From: Sphingobium jiangsuense
GTDB lineage: Bacteria > Pseudomonadota > Alphaproteobacteria > Sphingomonadales > Sphingomonadaceae
NCBI RefSeq assembly: GCF_014196495.1
Contig: NZ_JACIDT010000013.1
Span: 1 to 64,000 of the forward strand
DNA length: 64,000 nucleotides
Reading direction: 5' to 3'
The notes under the pieces were generated by a model, which made no database searches, was not told the DNA's origin, and saw only the letters and a program-made list of their open reading frames with translations. This document shows positions 1-8,700 of the stretch, piece by piece. A program made the position numbers and the translations under genes. How positions within the stretch are numbered: the first letter of the stretch is position 1; each line of letters starts with the position of its first letter.

Positions 1-182
1 AACACGGCTGGCCTGCGGCCATTGCCGTGTTCGCCGGTGCGCTGGCTGCTGGTGCAGCCTTGCCACCGGGCCGCAGTTGCCGGGATCGAGAACCTGGGGG
101 ACAGGGGGAGGCAAATGCGGAAGGCAAGATTGAAGGGCGCGGCACCACGGCGCGCGCAAAGCCAGTCTGCACGTGGGTTGGG

Positions 183-216
183 GGCGGCACTCGCCACAAG
201 GTGGCTTCGTGCCGCC
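183..216. promoter_or_regulatory. nested inverted repeat upstream of relaxase, candidate oriT
   Basis: GGCGGCAC (183-190) pairs perfectly with GTGCCGCC (209-216). Inside it GCCAC (193-197) pairs with GTGGC (201-205) around an AAG loop. The structure lies 83 bp before the relaxase start. Relaxases of the MOB-P class bind an inverted repeat beside the nick site, often next to their own gene, so this is a reasonable oriT candidate. The rest of positions 1-298 shows no gene I can support; the reading frames there are low-complexity Arg/Gly-rich and lack a recognisable protein. Confidence 0.4.
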
Positions 217-298
217 AGCAGCCCCAAGGCCTTGCGGGCATTGGGAATACCGTGTGCCGCATGCGCTCGGGCGCGATGGGCTTGGTGGGGACTGCATC

Positions 299-2266
299 AT
301 GAGCCAGCGCGGAAATCCCGGTGACGATGACCGTTTTCGCGTGCGGCCCAGCAAGCCCAGGCAGCGCGGCGACACCTTCATTGCCCAGGTGCTGCGCCAG
401 ACGAGCAAGGCCGCTGGCGTCTCTGGCCGGGGGCGCAAGACCACCGGCAAGCCCCCCGGTTCGCGCCTGGGGCGCGGTCATGTCGCAGCCCGCTTCACGG
501 GCCAGTCGTTGACGGCGCTTTCTCGCCGGGCCACGGTCAAGGTGCGGCTGGTGTATTTGCAGCAGGCCAGCGGCCGCTCCACCGTGCAGCACCTGCGCTA
601 CATCGAGCGCGAAGGCGTGGACCGCCAGGGTGGACAGGGCCGTGCCTATGGCGCCATCACCGACGAGGCGGACACGGCCGCCTTCGAGGAGCGTGGCAAG
701 GGCGACCGCCACCAGTTCCGCTTCATCGTCTCGCCCGAGGATGCGGAGCAGCTCGAAGACCTGCGCACCTACACCCGGCACCTGATGCAGCGCATGGAGG
801 CCGACCTGGGCACCCGCCTGGATTGGGTGGCGGTCGATCACTGGAATACCGACAACCCGCACACCCATGTCGTGCTGTGCGGCAAGGACGACACTGGCAA
901 GGATCTCATCATTTCGCAGGAGTACATCACCCGCGGCATGCGCGAGCGGGCGATGGAACTGGCCACCGAATGGCTGGGGCCGCGCACCGAGCTGGAGATC
1001 CAGCGCACCCTAGCCCGCGAAGTGGAACAGGAGCGGTGGACGAGCCTGGATCGCACCCTCCAGCGCGAGGCGGTGGACGGCCTGGTGAAGGTCGAGCGCT
1101 TCAACGAACCCAAACTGCAACGCCAGCGTCTGCTGCTGGTCGGGCGCTTGCAGCGGCTTCAACGCATGGGGCTTGCCACGCAGACCCAGCCCGGCACTTG
1201 GGCCGTGCATGCCGATGCCGAGAAAACCTTGCGGGCCATGGGAGAACGTGGCGACATCATCCGCACCATGCAGCGCGCGATGGGCGGCAAGCAGCGTGAC
1301 CTGGCCGTGTTCCAACCGGGCGAGGATGGACACTCCATCATCGGCCGCGTGGCGGGCAAAGGACTGGCCGACGAACTGTACGACCGGGGCTATCTGGTGG
1401 TCGATGGCATCGACGGCAAGGCCCACTATGTGGCGCTGCCGCCCAGGACGGAACTGGAGCAGTACCCCATGAGCGCAGTGGTCGAGGTGAAAGGCTCCGC
1501 CGAGGTGCGCGCAGCGGACAAGACCATCACCGCGCTGGCGACCAATGGGCTGTACCGCACCGACCATCACTTGGCCATTGCACAAGGCCAGGCCAAGGAT
1601 GGCCGCGACCCGCATGAAGTGGTTGCGGCCCATGTCCGCCGCCTTGAAGCCCTGCGCCGAGCGGGCATCGTGGAGCGCGTCGCTGAGGGACTATGGAAGG
1701 TGCCCGGTGACTTGCCTGAGCGTGGCCGCCAGTACGACGCGCAGCGCCTGGGCGGCGTGGCCGTGGAGCTGAAATCGCACCTGCCCATCGAGCGGCAGGC
1801 CCGCGTGATCGGTGCCACCTGGCTGGATCAGCAGTTGATCGGCGGCGGCTCCGGTCTGGGTGACCTGGGCTTTGGCGGCGAGGCCAAGCAGGCGCTACAG
1901 CAGCGCGCCGATTTCCTGGCCGAACAGGGACTGGCCGAGCGGCGCGGCCAGCGCGTGATCCTGGCGCGCAATCTGCTGGGCGCGTTGCGCAATCGGGAAG
2001 TGGCGCAGGCCGCGAAGGACATTGCCGCTGATACGGGCTTGGAGCATCGTCCGGTAGCTGAGGGGCAGCGCGTGGCGGGTATCTACCGCCGCAGCCTCAT
2101 GCTGGCCAGCGGGCGCTACGCGATGCTGGATGACGGTATGGGGTTCAGCCTGGTGCCGTGGAAGCCGGTCATCGAACAACGACTCGGCATGCTGATTTCT
2201 GCACAGATACATGGTGGCACTGTATCCTGGCAAATCCGACGCCAGTTGGGTTTATCCATTACCTGA
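299..2266 (+). CDS. MOB-P-type conjugative relaxase (VirD2/TraI-like, DUF3363)
   Basis: A 655-residue relaxase that would nick oriT on one strand and lead the transferred strand into the recipient. The N-terminal third holds the catalytic region: the metal-binding histidine pair is H188-T-H190 in the segment NPHTHVVLCGKDD, with a conserved histidine near residue 137 in GDRHQFRF. The C-terminal half matches the DUF3363 region that accompanies Tn4371-type relaxases. The long open frame reaches upstream to 173, but MSQRGNPGDDD at 299 is the natural start because the preceding residues look like translated non-coding DNA. The C-terminus is full length. The next gene lies on the other strand 46 bp away and begins the cargo. 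Family and role are confident; a gene symbol is not given because naming varies among elements. Confidence 0.93.
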   Translation: MSQRGNPGDDDRFRVRPSKPRQRGDTFIAQVLRQTSKAAGVSGRGRKTTGKPPGSRLGRGHVAARFTGQSLTALSRRATVKVRLVYLQQASGRSTVQHLRYIEREGVDRQGGQGRAYGAITDEADTAAFEERGKGDRHQFRFIVSPEDAEQLEDLRTYTRHLMQRMEADLGTRLDWVAVDHWNTDNPHTHVVLCGKDDTGKDLIISQEYITRGMRERAMELATEWLGPRTELEIQRTLAREVEQERWTSLDRTLQREAVDGLVKVERFNEPKLQRQRLLLVGRLQRLQRMGLATQTQPGTWAVHADAEKTLRAMGERGDIIRTMQRAMGGKQRDLAVFQPGEDGHSIIGRVAGKGLADELYDRGYLVVDGIDGKAHYVALPPRTELEQYPMSAVVEVKGSAEVRAADKTITALATNGLYRTDHHLAIAQGQAKDGRDPHEVVAAHVRRLEALRRAGIVERVAEGLWKVPGDLPERGRQYDAQRLGGVAVELKSHLPIERQARVIGATWLDQQLIGGGSGLGDLGFGGEAKQALQQRADFLAEQGLAERRGQRVILARNLLGALRNREVAQAAKDIAADTGLEHRPVAEGQRVAGIYRRSLMLASGRYAMLDDGMGFSLVPWKPVIEQRLGMLISAQIHGGTVSWQIRRQLGLSIT

Positions 2267-2312
2267 CGCCAACGGCAATTGAACTCCACCAACTGGATGC
2301 GTCTACAACCGA

Positions 2313-3101
2313 TCAGCGTCCGGTAAACTGAGGCACTCGCTTTGCGACGAACGCGTGGACCGCTTCCAGCGAATCCGTGGTTTTCGAGGCCCGATTCATT
2401 TCGGCCGCCTCTAACCTCAATGAGGTCACCAGACCGCTCTCGAAGGCAGCAAGTTGCAGGCGCTTGGCGCCCGCATAACCATGCGTAGGACCGGTCGAGA
2501 ATTGCACCGTCATGCGCTGCGCTTCGTCCAGCAGGCTCTCGCCCGGAACTACTTTCTCGACCAATCCCCAGGCCAAGGCTTCATCCGAACCGACCACGCG
2601 GTTGGTCAGGATCATGTCGCGTGCGCGTCGTCCGCCCACTGCGCGCGGCAGGAGCCAGCTGATGCCGAAATCCCCCGCGTATCCAAGGCCGGTGTGGGCC
2701 GCCACGAATTTCGTCCCACTTGCGGCAATCAGGTAGTCAGAGGCCAATGCTAGTCCGAGGCCGCCTCCAGCGACCGCGCCTTGTACGGCGCAGACCACCG
2801 GGAATGGCAGGCTGGCGAATTGAGGAATCATGCGTTCGACCACCCTCAATTCGTCATCGACCAAGGTAGACAACGCTTCGCCTGCTGCCGCCATTTCGTC
2901 GATGTCGCCGCCGCAACTGAACATCCGGCCCTCGCCGCGCAGCAGCAAAGCGCGAATCGAGCCGTCACGTTCGACGTCTGCAATGACGCCAGCTAGCACG
3001 TTGACGACAGACGTGCTCAGCGCATTCTTTTTCTGAGGCGCATTGAGTGTGATGGTCGCAACAGCACCATGCTTTTCGAGAATGACAGAATTTTCGGACA
3101 T
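2313..3101 (-). CDS. enoyl-CoA hydratase/isomerase family protein (PaaG-like active site)
   Basis: A 262-residue crotonase-fold protein. The oxyanion-hole segments are FSCGGDIDEM (61-70) and the AGGGLGLALASD block (111-122). Aligned to hydratases, the two usual catalytic glutamates are missing: the positions hold G116 and H136. An aspartate at 144 falls where PaaG-type isomerases carry their catalytic Asp, so isomerisation, or hydration by another mechanism, is more likely than the standard reaction. It is the last gene of the minus-strand cargo operon that runs from the acyl-CoA dehydrogenase at 9846 down to here, so it probably acts on unsaturated acyl-CoA intermediates in that pathway. The start at 3101 (MSENSVILEKHG) is typical of the family. 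Family is certain; exact reaction is inferred. Confidence 0.88.
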   Translation of the reverse strand: MSENSVILEKHGAVATITLNAPQKKNALSTSVVNVLAGVIADVERDGSIRALLLRGEGRMFSCGGDIDEMAAAGEALSTLVDDELRVVERMIPQFASLPFPVVCAVQGAVAGGGLGLALASDYLIAASGTKFVAAHTGLGYAGDFGISWLLPRAVGGRRARDMILTNRVVGSDEALAWGLVEKVVPGESLLDEAQRMTVQFSTGPTHGYAGAKRLQLAAFESGLVTSLRLEAAEMNRASKTTDSLEAVHAFVAKRVPQFTGR

Positions 3102-3132
3102 GACGCTTCCTGATGGGCCAAGATTTCAGGCG

Positions 3133-3915
3133 TCAGCGCGGCGCCATGCGAATAGCGCCATCCACCCGAATGGACTCGGCGTTCATGTAGCCGCAGGTGA
3201 CGAGAAACTCGACGGCCTGCGCGAATTCATCGGGATCGCCCAAACGCTTGGGAAAGGGCACGCTGGCCGCCAGCGCCTGCTTGACGTTGTCCGGCAGGCC
3301 CAGCAGCAATGGTGTTCCGAAGATCCCCGGCATGATGGTGTTGACCCGGATCCCTTCGTCCATCATGTCGCGCGCAATCGGCAAGGCCATGCCCACGATG
3401 GCAGCCTTACTGGCAGCATAGCTGGCCTGGCCAACCTGGCCATCCTGTGCGGCGGCCGACGCAGTGTTGACGATGGCGCCGCGGTCGCCATCGGCCAGCG
3501 GCGCGAGCGTCAACATGCCCGCGGCTGACTTGGCGATGCAGCGGAAGGTGCCCACTAGGTTGATCTGAATGATGCGATTGAAACGATCTGTTGGGCATGG
3601 GCGGATTTCGCCGGTTTTCTTGTCGCGGCTGACCGTCTTGACGGCATCGGCAGTACCGGCGCAGTTGACCAGAATGCGTTCCTGTCCAATGGCCGCGCGG
3701 GCCTTGGCGAAGGCGGCGTCCACTTGCTCCTCGGACGTCACGTCCACGTTGCAGTAAACACCGTCAAGTTCGCTGGCCAACGCCTGGCCGATGGCTTCGT
3801 TCATGTCAAAGATGGCGACTTTGACACCATGGCTGGCCAAGCGCCTGGCCGTGGCAGCTCCTAGGCCGGAAGCGCCCCCGGTGATGACGGCGGAGATGTC
3901 GGAATTGAGTTGCAT
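3133..3915 (-). CDS. SDR 3-hydroxyacyl-CoA dehydrogenase, HSD10/type II-like
   Basis: A 260-residue short-chain dehydrogenase/reductase. The cofactor motif TGGASGLG is at 12-19, the conserved NCAG at 84-87, and the catalytic set is S153, Y166 and K170 (YAASK). The D37 at the end of strand 2 (AIFDM) suggests NAD+ rather than NADP+. Overall it resembles the type II 3-hydroxyacyl-CoA dehydrogenases (HSD17B10 group), which oxidise 3-hydroxyacyl-CoA and 2-methyl-3-hydroxyacyl-CoA to the ketone. In this operon it would supply the third step of beta-oxidation, just before the thiolase. The HSD10 group's tolerance of 2-methyl branching fits the neighbouring alpha-methylacyl-CoA racemase-like protein. 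Family is certain; substrate is inference. Confidence 0.88.
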   Translation of the reverse strand: MQLNSDISAVITGGASGLGAATARRLASHGVKVAIFDMNEAIGQALASELDGVYCNVDVTSEEQVDAAFAKARAAIGQERILVNCAGTADAVKTVSRDKKTGEIRPCPTDRFNRIIQINLVGTFRCIAKSAAGMLTLAPLADGDRGAIVNTASAAAQDGQVGQASYAASKAAIVGMALPIARDMMDEGIRVNTIMPGIFGTPLLLGLPDNVKQALAASVPFPKRLGDPDEFAQAVEFLVTCGYMNAESIRVDGAIRMAPR

Positions 3916-3945
3916 GATTTTTGCTCGATGGATGAGAGACAGGCG

Positions 3946-4746
3946 CTATTGGCCCGTGAAGTGGGGGAGGCGCTTGCCGAGGAATGCGGCTTGCCCCTCC
4001 AGGTTGTCGGCCGAATGCAAAGCGACGAGGAAATTACGCTTCTCATGCTCCAGGCCTTGCGCGAGCGGAGTTTCAAAGCTGGCCAGTGCCGCATCTTTCG
4101 CCAGTGCCACGGCCAGCGGCGAATTGGATGCAATCCGGTTGGCCATCGCCAACGCCGTCGGCAGGGCCTGGCCGTCAGCCGTCACCTCGGCGACCATGCC
4201 CGCATCGCAGGCTTTGCGGGCGTCGATGAAATCGCCGGTCAGCAGCAGGGCCATAGCCTTGGACTTGCCGATGGCATGGATCAGACGCTGGGTGCCCCCG
4301 GCCCCGGGAATGGCGCCCAGCTTGACTTCAGGCACGCCGAACTTGGTGGACTCGCCAGCGATAGCAATGTCACAGGCCAACGCCAGTTCCGTGCCGCCGC
4401 CCAGCGCGAGCTTTTCCACGGCTGCGATGACGGGCTTAGGGAAGCGCTCCAGTTCCGCCCAGAAGTGGCCACCTGCCGCCGCACGGTCGCCCAGCAGCGG
4501 TTCGGCGCGCAGAGAGTCGAAGGCCGTGATGTCGGCCCCTGCACAAAACACGCCCTCGGCGCCGGTGATGATGACCGCGCGTACGGCATCGTCGTCGCGC
4601 AGTTGCACGAGCTGTGCACGCAGGCCATCGAATACTGCGCGGTTCAAGCTGTTCTTCGCGCGCGGGCGGTTGATGATCAAGGTGACGATGGCGCCTTCGC
4701 GGCTGACGAGCACTTCGCTGGCTTCGCTCATGGTGGCCTCGTTCAT
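3946..4746 (-). CDS. enoyl-CoA hydratase
   Basis: A 266-residue crotonase with both catalytic glutamates present, E120 in GGGTELALACD and E140 in GVPEVKLGAIPGAGG, so it should add water to trans-2-enoyl-CoA. FCAGADITAF (67-76) forms the other half of the oxyanion hole. The start is set at 4746 because its ATG overlaps the TGA of the thiolase gene (ATGA), the usual sign of translational coupling; a second in-frame ATG at 4731 is possible. The protein is the canonical hydratase of the operon, in contrast to the crotonase at 2313-3101, which lacks these residues. Confidence 0.92.
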   Translation of the reverse strand: MNEATMSEASEVLVSREGAIVTLIINRPRAKNSLNRAVFDGLRAQLVQLRDDDAVRAVIITGAEGVFCAGADITAFDSLRAEPLLGDRAAAGGHFWAELERFPKPVIAAVEKLALGGGTELALACDIAIAGESTKFGVPEVKLGAIPGAGGTQRLIHAIGKSKAMALLLTGDFIDARKACDAGMVAEVTADGQALPTALAMANRIASNSPLAVALAKDAALASFETPLAQGLEHEKRNFLVALHSADNLEGQAAFLGKRLPHFTGQ

Positions 4747-5924
4747 GCCAGGCGCTCGATGATGGTGGTGTTGGCCGTGCCCGAAGCCTCGCAGATGGTC
4801 TGCAAGCCATAGCGGCCGCCTCGGCGCTCCAGCTCGCACAGCAGGTCGGTGAGCATGCGCGCGCCAGTGGAGCCCAGCGGATGGCCGATGGCCACCGAGC
4901 CGCCATTGACGTTGAGGCGGTCGTCCGGAATGCCGAATTCCTGCTGGAACATCAGCGGCACGCCGCCGAATGCCTCATTGACTTCAAACAGGTCGATGTC
5001 GGCCGGGGTCAGCCCCGATTCCTTCAACGCCTTGCGGGTGGCATCGAGCACAGCAGTGAACTGGATGACAGGGTCGGCTGCCGCCACTGCGGTGCTGACG
5101 AAGCGCGCACGCGGCTTCAGGCCGTGCTGCTGGGCGTAGGCGCGGCTGGCGATCAGCAGCGCGGCGGCGCCGTCGCTGATCTGCGAGGAGTTAGCAGCCG
5201 TTGTAGCGCCGTCTGCGGCAAACACGGGCTTAAGCGTAGCCATCTTCTCGGGGTTGGGGTCGGCGCGCATGCCCTCGTCGGCGGTGACGAGCGGGCTGTC
5301 TGGGTCGGTCGGATCCTCATGCAGCCGCACGAGTTGGTCTTGGACACGACCAGCCCGCGAAGCCTCAATGGCGCGCCGATGGCTGCGCACGGCGAAGGCG
5401 TCCAGCGCCTCGCGCGTGAGGCCGAAGCGCTTGTTCATCAACTCCGACGAAGCGCCTTGCGGTATCAGCGGGTTGCCCTGGTAGCGCGCCAGCTCACGCG
5501 GGCTGTATTGCGCGCCGAGCGGCGCGCCGGGCTTGAATGACGGCGGCATGGGCGCCTGCGACATCGACTCTACCCCGGCGCCGATGGCCAGTTGGTAGGC
5601 GCCCGCTTGAATACCGTGCACGACAAAGCTCACCGCCTGCTGGCCGGAGCCGCATTGCCGGTCGACCGTCACCGCCGGGACGGATTCTGGCAGCCCCGCC
5701 GCCAGCACGGCATGCCGGCCCAGATTGCCGTGCTGCTGGTCCCACTGCAGCACGCAACCGACGATCACATCGTCCAGATCGGCGGGGTTGATGCCGGAGC
5801 GCTCGACCAGCTGACGCAGCGTCTCACCCAGCAGATCAACGGGGTGCCATTTCTGCAAGCGCCCGCCGCGCTTGCCCACGGGGGTGCGCAGCGCACCGAC
5901 GATGACGGGTTCATGGTCATTCAT
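4743..5924 (-). CDS. acetyl-CoA C-acyltransferase (thiolase)
   Basis: A 393-residue thiolase performing CoA-dependent cleavage of 3-ketoacyl-CoA, the last beta-oxidation step. The nucleophile is C91 in VDRQCGSGQQA. The NEAFGG loop, the GHPLGSTGARM histidine block and the late CEASGTANT cysteine are all present. The start was set at 5924 (MNDHEPV) because AGGAA sits about 8 bases before it; the open frame continues six codons further. The family length is about 390-400, so the gene is complete. It overlaps the downstream enoyl-CoA hydratase by four bases and follows the ligase gene after 27 bp, so it belongs to the same transcript. Confidence 0.94.
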   Translation of the reverse strand: MNDHEPVIVGALRTPVGKRGGRLQKWHPVDLLGETLRQLVERSGINPADLDDVIVGCVLQWDQQHGNLGRHAVLAAGLPESVPAVTVDRQCGSGQQAVSFVVHGIQAGAYQLAIGAGVESMSQAPMPPSFKPGAPLGAQYSPRELARYQGNPLIPQGASSELMNKRFGLTREALDAFAVRSHRRAIEASRAGRVQDQLVRLHEDPTDPDSPLVTADEGMRADPNPEKMATLKPVFAADGATTAANSSQISDGAAALLIASRAYAQQHGLKPRARFVSTAVAAADPVIQFTAVLDATRKALKESGLTPADIDLFEVNEAFGGVPLMFQQEFGIPDDRLNVNGGSVAIGHPLGSTGARMLTDLLCELERRGGRYGLQTICEASGTANTTIIERLA

Positions 5925-5951
5925 GTTGTTTTCCTGTAGCAAAAGGTTGGC

Positions 5952-7628
5952 TCACTCGGCGTAGCGGTCCGCATGCTCAACGCGTATGCGCTTCTTGTCG
6001 AGCTTGCCGACGCTGGTCTTGGGGATGGCTTCGACGAACAGAACCTGGTCCGGCAACTGCCACTTGGCGAACGCGCTGCTCAGGTGTTCCTGCAGTTGTT
6101 CCTGGGTCGCCTGCTGACCGGGCTTCAGCACCACCAGGGCCAGCGGCCGTTCCTGCCACTTAGCATGCGGAATGCCGACCACTGCGGCGTCACGCACAGC
6201 CGGATGGCCCATGAGCAGGTTCTCCATGTCAATGGATGAGATCCATTCACCGCCGCTCTTGATCACGTCCTTGATGCGGTCGGTAACCTTGAGGTAGCCG
6301 TTCTCGTCCACCGTGCCGACATCGCCCGAGCGCCACCAGCCGCCCTCCAGGAAGCGGTCGCCTGAATCCGGCATGTCGTGATAGCTGGTCGTGATCCAGG
6401 GGCCGCGCAGGCAGATCTCGCCAGCCGACTGTCCGTCGTGCGGGAGGTCCTGGTCGTCTGCATCGAGAATGCGGATGTCCACCCCGGTAAGGATCAGGCC
6501 CTGCTTGCGCTTGAGGTTCCACTGCTCGTCCTGGGTCAGGCGCTTCTTGAGCGTGGACTTGAGGCGGTTGACCGCCACCAGCGTCGTGGCTTCGGTGGCG
6601 CCGTAGCCGTGCACCACCTCGGCACCCGTCAGTTCGTAAAAGCCGATCATCATCGACAGAGGTGGCTCGGTGGCGCCGGACAGCATGCGCATGCGGCTGA
6701 AGTCCGGCTTGACCGGCAACGTCTCGATGTACTGCAGCATAGGCTGGAAGATGGCCGGTGCGCCGTTGGTGATGGTCACGCCCTCGGCGATCATGGTGTC
6801 GACCAATGGCTTGGTGTCCTCGGCGGCGTAGCGGCCCGGCAGCACGATCTTGTCGCCCAGCAGCGTGGCCGCCTGCGGCAGGCCCCAGCACTGCCCGTGG
6901 AACATGGGCGTGATGAGCATGACGCAGTCGTCCAGCGTCATGCCCATGTTGGTGGCCATGCCCGTGGAATGCAGGTAGATGCCGCGGTGCGAGTAGTACA
7001 CGCCCTTGGGCTTGCCCGTGGTGCCGGTGGTGTAGCAGGCGCTGTAAGCCGAGGTTTCGTCGATCTCGGGCCAGTCGATCTTGGCGTCGGCGGCGGCCAG
7101 CAGGTCTTCGTAGTGCAGCAGCGGCGCCAGCGTGGTCTTGACCTGGTCCAGCGGCTTTTCGGTCATAACGATCCAGCCCTTGATCTGGGGCGAGTTCGCT
7201 GCGACGGATTCGGCAATAGGCAGCAATGATTCGTCCACGCAAACGTAGGACACGTCGCTATGGCCGACAACGTAGCCCAGGTCCTCGGGGCCCAGGCGCA
7301 GGTTCATCTGCAGCATGACCGCGCCCAGGCCGGGGATGGACCAGTACAGCTCGAAGTGGCGCCGGCTGTTCCAGTCCAGGACGCCGACCCGGTCGCCCGG
7401 CTCGACGCCGAGCGCGCGCAGCGCATTGGCGCTGCGGCAGACGCGTGCGTAGCAGTCGGCATAGGTGTAGCGGTCCCAGCCGCCGCCGGGTGTGCGATAC
7501 ACGATCTCCTGATCCCCATGGGTGCGTGCAGCGTGGCGGATCAGCGTCGTGGTGTTCAGTTGGCGCTCGTTGCCCGTGGTGGACGGGCAGCCGCGGACAG
7601 GCTTGGTGGGCTGGACGGTTTCGGTCAT
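5952..7628 (-). CDS. acyl-CoA synthetase (AMP-forming), fatty-acid/carboxylate--CoA ligase
   Basis: A 558-residue member of the ANL adenylating superfamily. The phosphate-binding loop is [18 protein letters not shown], the [10 protein letters not shown] block forms the adenine site, and [16 protein letters not shown] followed by [15 protein letters not shown] is the hinge and A8 region. The C-terminal [11 protein letters not shown] carries the catalytic lysine. It would activate the imported carboxylic acid to its CoA thioester using ATP. Length and motif spacing match the medium/long-chain acyl-CoA ligase branch. It sits 11 bp after the racemase-like gene and 27 bp before thiolase. The true acid cannot be read from sequence. 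Confidence 0.92.
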   Translation of the reverse strand: MTETVQPTKPVRGCPSTTGNERQLNTTTLIRHAARTHGDQEIVYRTPGGGWDRYTYADCYARVCRSANALRALGVEPGDRVGVLDWNSRRHFELYWSIPGLGAVMLQMNLRLGPEDLGYVVGHSDVSYVCVDESLLPIAESVAANSPQIKGWIVMTEKPLDQVKTTLAPLLHYEDLLAAADAKIDWPEIDETSAYSACYTTGTTGKPKGVYYSHRGIYLHSTGMATNMGMTLDDCVMLITPMFHGQCWGLPQAATLLGDKIVLPGRYAAEDTKPLVDTMIAEGVTITNGAPAIFQPMLQYIETLPVKPDFSRMRMLSGATEPPLSMMIGFYELTGAEVVHGYGATEATTLVAVNRLKSTLKKRLTQDEQWNLKRKQGLILTGVDIRILDADDQDLPHDGQSAGEICLRGPWITTSYHDMPDSGDRFLEGGWWRSGDVGTVDENGYLKVTDRIKDVIKSGGEWISSIDMENLLMGHPAVRDAAVVGIPHAKWQERPLALVVLKPGQQATQEQLQEHLSSAFAKWQLPDQVLFVEAIPKTSVGKLDKKRIRVEHADRYAE

Positions 7629-7639
7629 GTGCTTGTCTC

Positions 7640-8698
7640 CTAGGTAGTTGTGTCGAGTGCCTGGAACCGTGGGGCCGGGGCCGCTTCGATGGCGCCGGAG
7701 GGGGTGATCTGGTAGATGCCCCGTGCCGCGTTATGCGGATGCTGCACCGACTCGGCGAGGCTGAGCACGGGTGCAAAGCAAGCGTCGCTGCCTTCGAGCA
7801 GCGCGCACCAGTGCGCTCGGGGCTGGCTGCGGATGAGGGCTGCGATGCGCTCTTTCAGCGCCGGCCACGTTGCCGTGTCGTACTGGTCGGCAGGCTCCAC
7901 GTCCGCCAGGCCCAGCTTCGACAGCAGCAAGGCGTAGAAAGGCGGCTCGATCGCGCCGAGGCTGATGAAGCCGCCGTCGGCGCAGGCGTACACGTCATAA
8001 AACGGCGAATCGTGAAACGGACTCGGCTGCGCGCCATCGATCTGCCCATTGGCGCGAATCCAGTGCACCAGGGTGCCCAGCATTGCCACGATGTCAACGA
8101 TGGCGGCGTCCACGACCCGGCCGCGGCCGGTGGCGCGCGCATCGACCAGCGCGCAGGCGACGCCGAAAGCCATGCCCAGCGCCCCGGCCGCGTCCCCGAG
8201 TACCGTGGGCGGAACGATGGGCGCTTGCCCTTTGTGTGCCGACAGCGACAGCAGGCCGGTCAGCGCGACGTAGTTCATGTCGTGTCCGGCGGCCTGGGCG
8301 AGCGGGCCGTCCTGGCCCCAGCCCGTCATGCGGCCGTAGACCAGCCTGGGGTTGCGCGCCGCACACTCGGCGGGGCCGAAGCCCAACCGTTCCATCACAC
8401 CGGGGCGAAAGCCTTCGATCAAGGCGTCTGCCTGAGCGATCAGGTCCAGGGCACGCGCCTTGCCTTCGGGCGACTTCAGGTCGATGACCTCGACCGTCTT
8501 GCCGCGGCGCAGCGGGTTCTCCACCGCCCCGCCCAGCCGCCGCGCCGCAGCGGCCTGCTCGGCGCGTGTCAGCGTAATCACCTCGGCGCCCATGTCAGCT
8601 AGCATCCTGGCGGCCAGCGGGCCTGGCCCTATGCCCTCGAACTCCACCACGCGGACGCCGTGCAGCGGCATCTGCAGCGTATGCAACGTGTGCGACAT
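7640..8698 (-). CDS. CoA-transferase family III protein, alpha-methylacyl-CoA racemase-like
   Basis: A 352-residue family III CoA-transferase fold protein whose active-site residues match those of the alpha-methylacyl-CoA racemase (AMACR/MCR) branch: H139 in AGHDMNY, D169 in VLGDAAGA and E251 in LGAIEPPFY, equivalent to the His/Asp/Glu set described for the mycobacterial enzyme. Racemases invert the 2-methyl centre so that acyl-CoA dehydrogenase can act on the S form. The open frame runs upstream to 8875, but the start MSHTLHTLQMPLHGV at 8698 fits family length and leaves 2 bp after the dehydrogenase stop codon. Its presence is the main reason for proposing an alpha-methyl-branched substrate. 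Transferase activity is the alternative. Confidence 0.85.
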   Translation of the reverse strand: MSHTLHTLQMPLHGVRVVEFEGIGPGPLAARMLADMGAEVITLTRAEQAAAARRLGGAVENPLRRGKTVEVIDLKSPEGKARALDLIAQADALIEGFRPGVMERLGFGPAECAARNPRLVYGRMTGWGQDGPLAQAAGHDMNYVALTGLLSLSAHKGQAPIVPPTVLGDAAGALGMAFGVACALVDARATGRGRVVDAAIVDIVAMLGTLVHWIRANGQIDGAQPSPFHDSPFYDVYACADGGFISLGAIEPPFYALLLSKLGLADVEPADQYDTATWPALKERIAALIRSQPRAHWCALLEGSDACFAPVLSLAESVQHPHNAARGIYQITPSGAIEAAPAPRFQALDTTT

Positions 8699-8700
8699 GT

